The position numbers and the translations under genes are program-made. A DNA stretch of 64,000 nucleotides, taken from the NCBI RefSeq assembly GCF_030345795.1, contig NZ_JAUALB010000001.1:2351001-2415000 (forward strand), written 5' to 3'. Of the stretch, positions 44,286-52,851 are shown piece after piece. Positions within the stretch are counted from its first letter, which is position 1. Every line of letters begins with the position of its first letter. The DNA is from Micromonospora sp. WMMA1363. GTDB taxonomy: Bacteria > Actinomycetota > Actinomycetes > Mycobacteriales > Micromonosporaceae. A model generated the notes under the pieces. The model saw only the letters and a list, made by a program, of their open reading frames with translations. It searched no databases and had not been told where the DNA came from.

Positions 44286-44828
44286 ATGATCCCCCGCTCG
44301 CGCTTCACCGTACGCGCCGTCGCGTACCAGGTCTTCTACCGGCTGCCACTGCCGGTGCGACGCCGCCTGGTCCGGCTGGCCGTGCCGAAGTACATCGTCG
44401 GCGCGGTGACCCTGGTGCGTGACGCCGAGGCCGACGGGGCCGGCCGGTTGCTGCTGCTGCGCCAGCCACCGGGCAACGGATGGACGTTGCCGGCGGGCCT
44501 GCTGCAGAAGCGGGAGGCGCCGGCGACAGGCGCGGCCCGTGAACTGTACGAGGAGTCCGGCATCCAGCTGTCGCCCCGCGACCTGCGCCCGGCCGTGCCG
44601 AACGCGATCATCCACGCCAAGGGCTGGGTCGACGTCGTGTTCACCGCCGAGGTGCCGGCGTCGACCACCGCGCTGAGGGTGGACGGGGCGGAGGTCTTCG
44701 AGGCCGCCTGGCACCCGCTGGACGCCCTGCCCCGGCTGACCTGGCCGACGGCGCGCCTGCTCGCCTACTACCACATCGGGCCGCTGGCCGGGCAGTTCCC
44801 GCCGCCGGTGCCCGACGTGCGGCCATGA
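44286..44828 (+). CDS. NUDIX hydrolase
   Basis: This 180-aa protein has the full Nudix box GLLQKREAPATGAARELYEESGI (GX5EX7REUXEEXGU) in residues about 79-101. It is preceded by VGAVTLVRDAE and LLLRQPPGNGWTLPAG. The N-terminal 40 residues are basic and helical (VFYRLPLPVRRRLVRLAVPKY) and may touch membrane or nucleic acid. The substrate is unknown; a sugar-nucleotide is attractive because the next gene, overlapping by ATGA, encodes a sugar-1-phosphate nucleotidyltransferase. Confidence 0.9.
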   Translation: MIPRSRFTVRAVAYQVFYRLPLPVRRRLVRLAVPKYIVGAVTLVRDAEADGAGRLLLLRQPPGNGWTLPAGLLQKREAPATGAARELYEESGIQLSPRDLRPAVPNAIIHAKGWVDVVFTAEVPASTTALRVDGAEVFEAAWHPLDALPRLTWPTARLLAYYHIGPLAGQFPPPVPDVRP

Positions 44829-45742
44829 CCGCGGTGGGTTGGCCACCACTCTGCGCGGTGGTCCTCGCCGCGGGCGAGGGCACCCGGCTGCGCCCGCTGA
44901 CCGAGCGGCGGCCCAAGGCGCTCTGCCCGGTCGGGAACGTGCCGCTGCTCGACCTGGTGCTCGACCGGCTGGCCGGGCTCGGCCTGACCGGCCCCCGGCG
45001 GGTGGCGGTCAACGCCAGCTACCTCGCCGGGCAGGTAATCCGCCACGTCGGCGCCCGAGCCCAGCTGTCGGTGGAGCCGGACGGCCCGCTCGGCACCGCC
45101 GGTGGGGTGGCGAACCTGCGGGGCTGGATCGACGGGCGGGGCGTCCTGGTGGGCAACGCCGATGCGTACCTCGCCGACCCGGCCCGCCGGCCCGGGCCGG
45201 ACATCGCCGCGCTGCTGGACGGCTGGGATGGCGAGACCGTACGCCTGCTCGGTCAGCCCGCCCCGGATTCGTCGGCGCCGGGCACATTCGCCGGTCACGC
45301 GTTCACCGGGTTCTCGCTGCTGCCGTGGCGGCGCGTCCGGGAACTACCGGTCGAGTTCGGCGACCTGGTCCGGTCGGTGTGGCGGCCCGCCGAGGCGGAC
45401 GGGGAACTGACCGTGGTCCGCTACGCCGGCATGTTCTACGACACCGGCACCCCCGCCGACTACCTCGCCGCCAACCTGCACGCCGTGGGCGGCGGCACGC
45501 TGGTCGACCGCACCGCCGTCGTGACCGGCAGGTGCCGGGAGGCGGTCGTGGGCGCGGGCGCGGTGGTGCACGGCGACGTCACCCGCGCCGTGGTCTGGCC
45601 CGGCGGCACGGTACACCCGGGCGAACTGCTCCGGGACGCGGTCCGCGCGGGCGCCGACCTCACCGTCGGCATCGGCCAGCCGCCCCGGGCGGAAGCATCT
45701 AGCATGAGCGACGACGCCGACGAACGGAGAACCATCCAGTGA
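44825..45742 (+). CDS. Sugar-1-phosphate nucleotidyltransferase
   Basis: This 305-aa protein has the GT-A nucleotidyltransferase start VVLAAGEGTRLRPLTERRPKALCPVGNVPLLDLVL (NTP-binding loop plus Lys). It continues with EPDGPLGTAGGVANLRG and VGNADAYLAD (metal Asp). The C-terminal part (LVDRTAVVTGRCREAVVGAGAVVHGDVTRAVVWPGGTVHPGELL) has left-handed beta-helix character, as in mannose-1-phosphate guanylyltransferases. GDP-mannose synthesis would fit a PimB-containing cell, but the sugar cannot be read from sequence. ATG 44825 overlaps the NUDIX stop. Confidence 0.88.
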   Translation: MTAVGWPPLCAVVLAAGEGTRLRPLTERRPKALCPVGNVPLLDLVLDRLAGLGLTGPRRVAVNASYLAGQVIRHVGARAQLSVEPDGPLGTAGGVANLRGWIDGRGVLVGNADAYLADPARRPGPDIAALLDGWDGETVRLLGQPAPDSSAPGTFAGHAFTGFSLLPWRRVRELPVEFGDLVRSVWRPAEADGELTVVRYAGMFYDTGTPADYLAANLHAVGGGTLVDRTAVVTGRCREAVVGAGAVVHGDVTRAVVWPGGTVHPGELLRDAVRAGADLTVGIGQPPRAEASSMSDDADERRTIQ

Positions 45743-46026
45743 TCACCGCGATCGTGCTGATCGACTGCGCCACCGACTCGATCCCCGAGGTGGCCGAGGC
45801 CCTGGCCGCGCTGCCCGGCGTCAGCGAGGTCTACTCGGTCGCCGGGCACGTCGACCTGATCGCCATGGTCCGGGTGCGCGACTTCGAACAGATCGCCCCG
45901 GTCATCGCCGGGAGCATCTCCAAGGTGCCGGGCGTGCTGAACACCGAGTCACACATCGCGTTCCGCGCGCACTCCCAGCACGACCTGGAGGCGACCTTCG
46001 CGATCGGCCTCGCGAACGCGGACTGA
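45739..46026 (+). CDS. Stand-alone Lrp/AsnC ligand-binding (RAM) domain protein
   Basis: This 95-aa protein consists only of the RAM domain: ITAIVLIDCATDSIPEVAEALAALPGVSEVYSVAGHVDLIAMVRV ... KVPGVLNTESHIAFR. The N-terminal DNA-binding HTH of Lrp proteins is absent, as in the small SraM-like proteins of actinobacteria and archaea. Such domains form rings and bind amino acids; here it may modulate a full-length Lrp or an enzyme. GTG 45739 overlaps the upstream stop by four bases (GTGA). Confidence 0.92.
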   Translation: MITAIVLIDCATDSIPEVAEALAALPGVSEVYSVAGHVDLIAMVRVRDFEQIAPVIAGSISKVPGVLNTESHIAFRAHSQHDLEATFAIGLANAD

Positions 46027-46052
46027 CCACCGCGCCCCGGGGCTGAGCGCGG

Positions 46053-46096
46053 GCACGCGACGGCCGGCCCACCCTGACCTGGACCGGCCGTCGTGC
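46053..46096 (+). terminator. Hairpin between Lrp-like and DUF4142 genes
   Basis: GACGGCCGG (46059-46067) pairs with 46084-46092; outer GCAC/GTGC bases extend the stem beyond a two-base bulge. It lies between two convergent genes and could end both transcripts. Confidence 0.55.
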
Positions 46097-46112
46097 TACC
46101 TGCCGCTCGGCG

Positions 46113-46787
46113 TCAGCTCACGCCTGGAGCCGGCTGCTGGGTGGTGCCGCCCGGAGCCGGCTGCTGGGTGGTGCCGCCCGGAGCTGGCTGCTCGGTGGTG
46201 CCGCTGGGAGCCGGGACGGTCGCACCCGGGCTCGCCGTGCCGGTGCCGGTCGCCTGCGGGACCGGGATGCCCAGCTCGTTGGCCAGCTGCACCAGCTCGT
46301 CGTAGTGCGTCTGCAGGATCGGCAGCGCGGTCTGCGCCAACTGGATCACCGTCTGGTCGGAGCCCTGCGAGATTTCCGTCTGGGTGGCCTGGATGGCCTG
46401 GACGTGGCCGCTCAGCTCACTGGTCACCCAGAGCCGGTCGAACTCCGCGCCGCTGGCGTTGTTGAGCTGATCGATCACGTCCTGCTGGTCCGTGGTGGGC
46501 GCGCTCGGCAGCTCGACACCGAGCTGCGTGGCGACCTCCTGGACCGACTGGTCCAGCTGGGTGTGGTCCGTCACGAACATCTGACCCAGGTTCTTGACCT
46601 GTTGGTTCTGGCCCTTCTGCTGGGCCAGCTCACCGGTGGTGATCTCGAAAAGGTTCACCTGGTGGATCGCCTGCAGGTACTGGCTGTCCTGCTGTGACGG
46701 CTGCACCGCGGCCTGGGCGGCCGCGGCGGGCGCGATGCCGACCAGCACCAGCGCGGCCAGCAGGCCCAGGCGTCTGATTCCCAACAT
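46113..46787 (-). CDS. Secreted DUF4142 protein with C-terminal PAPGGTTQQ repeats
   Basis: This 224-aa protein has a signal peptide (MLGIRRLGLLAALVLVGIAPAAAAQA, cleavage about residue 26). The DUF4142 helical bundle follows (SQYLQAIHQVNLFEITTGELAQQKGQNQQVKNLGQMFVTDHTQLDQ ... AEFDRLWVTSELSGHVQAIQATQTEI), a ferritin-like four-helix fold with no visible iron ligands set. The tail has three 9-residue units (TTEQPAPGG, TTQQPAPGG, TTQQPAPGV). It is probably exported and loosely wall-associated. The function of the family is unknown. Confidence 0.88.
   Translation of the reverse strand: MLGIRRLGLLAALVLVGIAPAAAAQAAVQPSQQDSQYLQAIHQVNLFEITTGELAQQKGQNQQVKNLGQMFVTDHTQLDQSVQEVATQLGVELPSAPTTDQQDVIDQLNNASGAEFDRLWVTSELSGHVQAIQATQTEISQGSDQTVIQLAQTALPILQTHYDELVQLANELGIPVPQATGTGTASPGATVPAPSGTTEQPAPGGTTQQPAPGGTTQQPAPGVS
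46122..46205 (-). repeat. Three 27-bp in-frame tandem repeats in the DUF4142 gene
   Basis: The unit GGAGCCGGCTGCTGGGTGGT plus seven further bases (plus strand) is repeated with a 27-bp period. The third unit has diverged at three or so positions. It encodes the PAPGGTTQQ tail and can change copy number without changing frame. Confidence 0.85.
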
Positions 46788-46942
46788 GCTTCCCCCCCCT
46801 TGAGACGTTGGACCGCACGGATACCCGGCTGGCCGGGGTTATTCCTGCGGTTTCGCCCGCGGGCGGCAGGCCGTGGCGCCCGCCGGACGAATCCGGCGGG
46901 CGCCACGTGACGGTGCTGGGGTGGGTCAGGTGCTGGGTGGGG

Positions 46943-48565
46943 TCAGCGACGCTCGCCGCTGCCGATCTCCTCCCGCTCGCTGCGGGGCTCGACCGGCGGG
47001 TGCCCCGGCGAGACCGGCGCCTCGGCGGGCCTCTCGATCGGGTAGAAGAAGCCCCGGATGGCCGGGCCGAGGGCGCCGAGCCGGTTCATCTTCTTCGGGA
47101 CGACCCAGCCGACGTACTCCAGCGCGCCGTGCTCGTCGTGCTCGGCCGCGCTGAGCGGCTGGTGGACCTCGACGAACCGACCGTCGGGCAGCCGCCGGAT
47201 GATGCCGGTCTCGACACCGTGGGTGAGCACCTCCCGGTCGTGTTGCTGGAGACCCAGGCAGATCCGGTAGGTCAGGTAGTACGCGAGCGGCGGGACGATC
47301 AGCAGTCCGATCCGGCCGGCCCAGGTCATCGCGTTCAGGCTGATGTAGAACTTGTCGGCGATGACGTCGTTCGCGCCGGAAAGGGTGAGCACCAGATAGA
47401 ACGAGACGGCCATGGCGCCCAGTGCGGTGCGGAACGGGACGTCCCGGGGACGCTGGAGCAGGTTGTGGCTCTTGTGGTCCTTGAAGTGCCGCGCCTCGAT
47501 GAACGGGTAGAACACCGCCATCGCCACCAGGATGCCGGGAAGGACGACCGTCGGCCAGAACAGCGGCGGAATCACGTATCCGTCGCCGATCGGGATGTCG
47601 ATCTGCCAGGCCGGCATCAGTCGGGTGGATCCGTCCAGGAACATGACGTACCAGTCCGGCTGGCTGGCGGCCGAGACCACCCACGACTCGTACGGACCGA
47701 ACAGCCAGATCGGGTTGATCTGGAACAGACCGGCCATCAGTGCGATCACGCCGAAGACGACCATGAAGAAGCCGCCCTGTTTGATCGCGTACCGGGGGAA
47801 CATCCGCTCGCCGACCACGTTGTCGTTGGTCCGGCCGGGGCCGGGCCACTGGGTGTGCTTCTGCTTGAAGACCAAGCCCAGGTGGGCACTGATCAGCGCG
47901 ACCAGCAGACCCGGGATGAGCAGCACGTGGGCGATGTAGAAACGGCTGACGATGATCGTCCCCGGGAACTCCCCGTCGAAGATCGACGAGGTGACCCAGG
48001 AGCCGACCACCGGGATCGACAGCATGATCGCCGAGGCGATCCGCAGGCCGGTGCCGGACAGGCCGTCGTCCGGCAGCGAGTACCCGGTGAAGCCGGCGAG
48101 GAAGCCGACCCAGAACAGCAGCGAGCCAATGATCCAGTTGGTCTCCCGGGGCTTGCGGAACGCGCCGGTGAAGAAGATCCGCATCATGTGCACGACGATG
48201 GCGGCCATGAACAGCAGGGCCGACCAGTGGTGCATCTGCCGGATGACCAGACCACCGCGGACGTCGAAGGAGATGTCCAGGCTGGAGGCGTACGCGGCCG
48301 ACATCGGCGCGCCCCGCAACGGGGCGTAGCTGCCGTTGTAGATGACCTCGGTCATCGCCGGCTCGAAGAAGAAGGTCAGGAAGACCCCGGTCAGCAGCAG
48401 GATGACGAACGAGAAGAGCGCGATCTCGCCCAGCAGGAAGGACCAGTGGTCCGGGAAGACCTTGTTCAGCAGCCGCCGCAGCGGGGTGGCCACCTGGAAG
48501 CGGTCGTCCACCCCCCGGGCGACGTTGCCCGGGACGGCTGCCATGTCAAACTTTCGCCGCTTCAC
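46943..48565 (-). CDS. qcrB: Cytochrome bc1 complex cytochrome b subunit
   Basis: This 540-aa membrane protein carries the two b hemes and the quinol sites of the actinobacterial bcc-aa3 supercomplex. Heme-ligand histidines lie in IRQMHHWSALLFMAAIVVHMMRIFFTG and YIAHVLLIPGLLVALISAHLGLVF. The Qo motif region is PDWYVMF, next to the PxWY pattern. It has eight or more membrane segments, and a C-terminal hydrophilic extension (HDREVLTHGVETGIIRRLPDG ...) typical of actinobacteria. The GTG start overlaps the qcrA stop (GTGA). It is the last gene of the ctaE-qcrCAB unit. Confidence 0.96.
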   Translation of the reverse strand: MKRRKFDMAAVPGNVARGVDDRFQVATPLRRLLNKVFPDHWSFLLGEIALFSFVILLLTGVFLTFFFEPAMTEVIYNGSYAPLRGAPMSAAYASSLDISFDVRGGLVIRQMHHWSALLFMAAIVVHMMRIFFTGAFRKPRETNWIIGSLLFWVGFLAGFTGYSLPDDGLSGTGLRIASAIMLSIPVVGSWVTSSIFDGEFPGTIIVSRFYIAHVLLIPGLLVALISAHLGLVFKQKHTQWPGPGRTNDNVVGERMFPRYAIKQGGFFMVVFGVIALMAGLFQINPIWLFGPYESWVVSAASQPDWYVMFLDGSTRLMPAWQIDIPIGDGYVIPPLFWPTVVLPGILVAMAVFYPFIEARHFKDHKSHNLLQRPRDVPFRTALGAMAVSFYLVLTLSGANDVIADKFYISLNAMTWAGRIGLLIVPPLAYYLTYRICLGLQQHDREVLTHGVETGIIRRLPDGRFVEVHQPLSAAEHDEHGALEYVGWVVPKKMNRLGALGPAIRGFFYPIERPAEAPVSPGHPPVEPRSEREEIGSGERR

Positions 48566-49650
48566 GGCCGCTCCCAGAAGTCGGGCCCGACCGTCTCGGT
48601 GTAGTCGGACTTCGCCACGAAGTAGCCCTCGGCGTCGACCTCGATCGGCAGCTGGGGCAGCCGCCGGCTGGCCGGGCCGAAGATGGGCTTAGCGTTGTCG
48701 ATGATGTGGAACTGCGACTGGTGGCACGGGCAGAGCAGCCGGTTGGTCTGCTGCTCGTACAGGCTCGCGGGGCATCCGGCGTGCGTGCAGATCTTGGAGT
48801 AGGCCGCGTAGTTGCCCCACATGTAGTCGCCGTGGCCCACGCGCTCGTTGTTGCGGCGCGACTCCTGCGCGTCCGAGTCACGCAGATGGATCAGCAGCGT
48901 GGGCGAGTCGGCGTGCAGGTTGCTCACCCCGTGCTCGATGCCGGGGAACACGGTGATCTGGCCACCGGCACTGATGTCCGCCGGGCGGATCGGGCGGCCG
49001 TCCTCACGGACCAGCCGCACCTTGGCGCCGTCCGCCTGCGGGGCGAAGCCCGTCCTGAACATCTGGTTCTTCTTGTGTGGATTCGAGATCAGCCCACCCA
49101 CGATCGGGGCGGCGGCCACCGCGCCGACCGGCGCGAGACCGGCCAGCAGCGAGATACCCAGCAGCGGCCGACGCTTCACGCCCAACTCGTCGGCCATGTA
49201 GAGCATCGTCTGGCCGGTGAGGGTACGGTCCTCCGCGCTGACCGCGCCCTCGTGCCGATCCTGGACCGAGACCTCCTTCGGCAGCAGCTTCTTGCCCCAG
49301 GTGAGGATGCCGATGCCGATACCGAGCAGGGCGATGCCCAGGGTCACGCCGAGCAGCGGCGTGTAGAACTTGTCGCCACCGCGGCCAGGAGCGTACTCCC
49401 ACGGCCACCAGATGTAGATCGCCAGGAACGCGGTCGCGGCCAGACCGGTCAGGAGGAACAACGAGGCGACCGTACGGGTCAGCCGACGCTCGGCCTTGCT
49501 GCCCGGCACGACCTGCGGCTCGTAGTGGAGGATCTCGATGTCGTCCCGGCGGGCGCCCTCGCGGACGATGTCGAAGCGGCTCAGCCTGGGGTCGTTCACG
49601 TCGAGCGGGTCCCGGCCCGGCTGGGCCTGGTGCTCGGTGTGGGTGGTCAT
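48562..49650 (-). CDS. qcrA: Cytochrome bc1 complex Rieske iron-sulfur subunit
   Basis: This 362-aa protein has three N-terminal membrane segments (ASLFLLTGLAATAFLAIYIWW; LLGVTLGIALLGIGIGIL; GISLLAGLAPVGAVAAAPIV), the arrangement specific to actinobacteria. The C-terminal Rieske domain binds the 2Fe-2S cluster with CTHAGCPAS and CPCHQSQFHI (two Cys and two His). It passes electrons from quinol to the diheme cytochrome QcrC. Flanking genes are qcrC (68 bp upstream) and qcrB (overlapping). Confidence 0.96.
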   Translation of the reverse strand: MTTHTEHQAQPGRDPLDVNDPRLSRFDIVREGARRDDIEILHYEPQVVPGSKAERRLTRTVASLFLLTGLAATAFLAIYIWWPWEYAPGRGGDKFYTPLLGVTLGIALLGIGIGILTWGKKLLPKEVSVQDRHEGAVSAEDRTLTGQTMLYMADELGVKRRPLLGISLLAGLAPVGAVAAAPIVGGLISNPHKKNQMFRTGFAPQADGAKVRLVREDGRPIRPADISAGGQITVFPGIEHGVSNLHADSPTLLIHLRDSDAQESRRNNERVGHGDYMWGNYAAYSKICTHAGCPASLYEQQTNRLLCPCHQSQFHIIDNAKPIFGPASRRLPQLPIEVDAEGYFVAKSDYTETVGPDFWERP

Positions 49651-49717
49651 GCCGTCACCTCGCTACGGTCGGTGTCGACACGCGACACCAGCGCATTGTT
49701 CTTCACGGGAAGCCCGG

Positions 49718-50554
49718 TCACGACTTGCCCGCAATCCACAGGCTGGCGAAGACCAGCGCGACGATGCCCACCAGGAAGATCGCCAGGCCCTCGGTCGAGG
49801 GGCCGTAGCGGCCGAGGTTGAAGAAGCCGCCCGGGTCCCGGTCGGTCTTGAGGGTCTGGATGTAGGCGATGATGTCCGCCTTCTGTTCCGGCGTGATCTG
49901 GTTGTCACCGAAGACCGGCATGTTCTGCGGGCCGCTCAACATCGCCGCGTAGATCTGCCGGTCGGTGGCCGGCATCAGGCTCGGCGCGTACTTGCCCGAG
50001 GAGAGGGCACCGCCACCGCCACCGAAGGCGTGGCACTGCGAGCAGTTGATCCGGAACAGTTCGCCACCGACGGCGATGTTCCCGCCCTCGTGGAGGTTGT
50101 CTCCCTCCGGCACGACCGGGCCACCGCCGAGTTCCTGGATGTACTGGCCGAGCTGGCGGATCTCCTCGTCGGTGAAGACCTTCGGCTTGCGCGGCGCCTG
50201 GGCCTCCTGCCGGGCCATGGGCATCCGGCCGGTGGCGACCTGGAACTCGACGGATGCGGCGCCGACGCCGATCAGGCTCGGCCCACGCCCCTCGATACCC
50301 TGCGCGTTGCGACCGTGACAGGTCACACAGCTCACGTCGAACAGCGCCTTGCCCTCTGCGGCGGCGCCGGACAGCGGCGGGTTGTCCTGCGCCTGCACGC
50401 CGGGGGCGAAGACCGTGTAGGCGCCGCCGGCCAGCATCAGCGCGGCCAGCAGCCGGACCGCGGCACCCAGCCGGCGGCGGCCCCTGCTGCGCGCCGCGGG
50501 CCGCCCGCGCAGCCGCGCGAGCAGACCGCGTCGGCGGTCGTTGTCAGAAGTCAT
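49718..50554 (-). CDS. qcrC: Diheme cytochrome c subunit of the bc1 complex
   Basis: This 278-aa membrane-anchored cytochrome cc has two CxxCH heme sites, CVTCHGRNAQG and CSQCHAFGGGG. Axial Met candidates are in TGRMPMARQ and PQNMPVFGD. It has an N-terminal uncleaved signal (LLAALMLAGGAYTVF after an Arg-rich segment) and a C-terminal membrane anchor (GLAIFLVGIVALVFASLWIAG). It replaces soluble cytochrome c between bc1 and aa3 oxidase in actinobacteria. Downstream of ctaE, upstream of qcrA. Confidence 0.96.
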   Translation of the reverse strand: MTSDNDRRRGLLARLRGRPAARSRGRRRLGAAVRLLAALMLAGGAYTVFAPGVQAQDNPPLSGAAAEGKALFDVSCVTCHGRNAQGIEGRGPSLIGVGAASVEFQVATGRMPMARQEAQAPRKPKVFTDEEIRQLGQYIQELGGGPVVPEGDNLHEGGNIAVGGELFRINCSQCHAFGGGGGALSSGKYAPSLMPATDRQIYAAMLSGPQNMPVFGDNQITPEQKADIIAYIQTLKTDRDPGGFFNLGRYGPSTEGLAIFLVGIVALVFASLWIAGKS

Positions 50555-50627
50555 GACCTGTGTCCTTAACCGGTTGGACCTTGCCTGGGAGGGACGGAGC
50601 AGCGACGCGGTTCGTGACGCGCCAAGA

Positions 50628-51227
50628 TCACTGGAGCCAGTAGATCATGGCGTAGAGACCGATCCACACCACGTCGACGAAGTGCCAGTAGTACGACACG
50701 ACGATCGCCGAGGTGGCCTGCGCCGGCGTGAACCGGCCCATGGTGGTGCGGATCATGAAGATGATGAACGCGATCAGACCGCCGGTCACGTGCAGACCGT
50801 GGAATCCGGTGGTCAGGTAGAACATCGACCCGTACCCGTCTTCATTGATCTTGACGCCCGCGTGTACCAGCTCGCGGTACTCGTTGACCTGACCGAGCAC
50901 GAAGATCAGGCCCATCACGAAGGTGATCGTGAACCAGCGCCGCAGCGCGAACACGTCGCCCTTCTCCGCCGCGAACACGCCGAGCTGGCAGGTCACCGAC
51001 GAGAGCACCAGGATCACCGTGAACGTCGTCGCGTACGGGATGTTCAGGTGCGGGGTGTGCTCCGCCCACTGCTCCGGCGCGGCGGCGCGGATGGAGAAGT
51101 ACATCGCGAACAACGCCGCGAAGAACATGAGTTCGCTGGAGAGCCAGACGATCGTCCCGACACTGACCATGTTGGGTCGGGTCAGGGAATGGATCCGGCT
51201 CTTGTCAATGGCTGGGGCCGCAGTCAC
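50628..51227 (-). CDS. ctaE: Cytochrome c oxidase subunit III
   Basis: This 199-aa protein has five membrane segments, the short actinobacterial form of subunit III. Typical text includes [39 protein letters not shown] and [22 protein letters not shown] at the C-terminus. It starts at GTG 51227, which faces the CtaG-like gene across 108 bp. It heads the ctaE-qcrC-qcrA-qcrB operon as in mycobacteria (Rv2193-2196). Subunit I (ctaD) is not in the window. Confidence 0.96.
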   Translation of the reverse strand: MTAAPAIDKSRIHSLTRPNMVSVGTIVWLSSELMFFAALFAMYFSIRAAAPEQWAEHTPHLNIPYATTFTVILVLSSVTCQLGVFAAEKGDVFALRRWFTITFVMGLIFVLGQVNEYRELVHAGVKINEDGYGSMFYLTTGFHGLHVTGGLIAFIIFMIRTTMGRFTPAQATSAIVVSYYWHFVDVVWIGLYAMIYWLQ

Positions 51228-51322
51228 GCGGTCATTATTGCCGCTAACCGGGGCCGGCGATCAGCGGGGGGCCAAACCAGAGGTTCAAGCAGCCCGATCG
51301 GGGGGGTCCGGTTCGCCTGACC

Positions 51323-51328
51323 TAGGCT
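51323..51328 (+). promoter_or_regulatory. -10 box (TAGGCT) for a leaderless ctaG-like transcript
   Basis: TAGGCT ends 7 bases before GTG 51336 and there is no ribosome site. It is the best-formed of the candidate leaderless promoters in the window. Confidence 0.5.
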
Positions 51329-51335
51329 GAAAAGC

Positions 51336-52280
51336 GTGCTGCACGTCGATCCGATCTCCACCGCGACCTCGGTCGCCGCACCGGCGGTGGCCGCGGCCAC
51401 CCCACCTCCGTTCACCGTCACCTCGGTGTTCACCGAAATCCGGTTGAACAGCTGGCTGGCCGTGGGCCTGGTGCTCGCGGCCGGGCTCTACCTCTACGGG
51501 GTGCACCGGCTTCGGATGCGCGGCGACCGGTGGCCGGTCGCCCGCACGGTGTTCTTCCTCGGGCCCGGCCTCGGCGGCATCGCGGCGGTCACGGTCAGCG
51601 GACTGGAGGCGTACGACACCGCCCTGCTGTCGGTGCACATGGTCCAGCACATGGTGCTGTCCATGATCTCGCCGATCTTCCTGGCCCTGGGCGCGCCGGT
51701 GACGTTGGCGCTGCGAACCCTGCCGCCGCGTCCCCGTAGGCGGCTGCTGGCAATCGTGCACAGCCGGATCGCCCGGATCTACAGCTTCCCGCTGGTCGCC
51801 TTCACGATCTTCGTGGTCAACCCGTTCGTGCTCTACTTCACGGACCTGTACCGCTACACGCTCGAACACACCTGGGCGCACGAGCTGGTGCACGCGCACT
51901 TCATCATGACGGGCTGTGTGTTCTTCTGGCCGCTGCTCGGCCTGGACCCGTTGCCGGGACGCTGGCCGTACCCCGGCCGGGCACTGCTGATGTTGCTCTC
52001 GGTGCCGTTCCACACCGTGCTCGGGCTCACCGTGATGCAGTCGACCACGCTTTTCGGCGGTGACTGGTACCCCTCGCTCGGCCTGACCTGGACCGACCCC
52101 TGGGAGGACCAGGTCGTCGCCGGCGGCATCCTGTGGGCCGGTGGCGAGTTCGTCAGCGTCACCATGCTGGCCGTGCTGGTGGTGCAGTGGATGCGCCAGG
52201 CCGAACGGGAGGCCCGCCGGATCGACCGAGACCTGGATCGCCAGGAGGCCCGCCAGCGCGCCGCGGAACGCACGACCTGA
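51336..52280 (+). CDS. CtaG-type (caa3) cytochrome c oxidase assembly protein
   Basis: This 314-aa protein has about seven membrane segments and belongs to the CtaG_caa3 family (PF09678-like). Family marks are the histidine-bearing segments SVHMVQHMVLSMISPIFLALGAPVTLALR, AHELVHAHFIMTGCVFFWPLLGLDPLP and PFHTVLGLTVMQ, which may bind copper for delivery to the oxidase. The C-terminal tail is charged (RQAEREARRIDRDLDRQEARQRAAER). It is divergent from ctaE, so oxidase synthesis and assembly may be controlled from the shared 108-bp gap. Confidence 0.9.
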   Translation: MLHVDPISTATSVAAPAVAAATPPPFTVTSVFTEIRLNSWLAVGLVLAAGLYLYGVHRLRMRGDRWPVARTVFFLGPGLGGIAAVTVSGLEAYDTALLSVHMVQHMVLSMISPIFLALGAPVTLALRTLPPRPRRRLLAIVHSRIARIYSFPLVAFTIFVVNPFVLYFTDLYRYTLEHTWAHELVHAHFIMTGCVFFWPLLGLDPLPGRWPYPGRALLMLLSVPFHTVLGLTVMQSTTLFGGDWYPSLGLTWTDPWEDQVVAGGILWAGGEFVSVTMLAVLVVQWMRQAEREARRIDRDLDRQEARQRAAERTT

Positions 52281-52376
52281 TCCGCTCCGGTGGATACCGC
52301 CCCGGGCGGGGGGTCGCGCTCCTCACCCCGACCGGTACGATCAGCGAGCAGCTAAGAGGTGGGAGCCCGTTCAACC

Positions 52377-52772
52377 ATGAGCGATCGTCAGTGCACCGTT
52401 CTGCTCTACAGCGACGACCCGCAGGTCCGGGACCGGATGCGGCTGGCTGTCGGCACCCGGCCCGCGCCCGGCCTACAGGTCGAGTTCGTCGAGGCATCGG
52501 CCTACGCCGAATGCGTCCGCCTCGTTGACGACTACGAGATCGACCTGATGCTTCTCGACGGCGAGGCGACTCCAGGCGGCGGCATCGGCATCGCCCGGCA
52601 GATCAAGGACGACCGGGACGACGCTCCCCCGACCTGCGTGGTGATCGCCCGGGCCGCCGACCGATGGCTCGCGGCGTACGCCGAGGTCGACGCCACCCTG
52701 GTGCATCCACTCGACCCGGTGACCACCGGGACCACGGTGGCCGAGTTGCTGCGGACGCACGCCCCAGCCTGA
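52377..52772 (+). CDS. Orphan receiver-domain protein, atypical
   Basis: This 131-aa protein starts at ATG 52377 with GAGGTGGGAG upstream and a TACGAT -10 at 52336-52341. It is a bare receiver: [14 protein letters not shown] (acidic pair), [15 protein letters not shown] (phospho-acceptor Asp), [11 protein letters not shown]. The conserved C-terminal Lys is missing: the expected position reads TLVHPLDPV. There is no output domain. It may be a divergent, non-switching receiver. It sits between ctaG-like and trpD, 79 bp before the latter. Confidence 0.8.
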   Translation: MSDRQCTVLLYSDDPQVRDRMRLAVGTRPAPGLQVEFVEASAYAECVRLVDDYEIDLMLLDGEATPGGGIGIARQIKDDRDDAPPTCVVIARAADRWLAAYAEVDATLVHPLDPVTTGTTVAELLRTHAPA

Positions 52773-52851
52773 CGTCCCACTCCGGCACCACCTCGGCGCC
52801 GGACCCCCCGGCGCCGTTCCCCACCCACCTGGACCGCTCGGGAGGCCCACC

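Noticed and set aside
46808..49821. Long plus-strand frames across qcrB and qcrA
   Set aside because: They are antisense to genes with clear heme and Fe-S motifs, and have His/Asp/Arg-rich text without domains.
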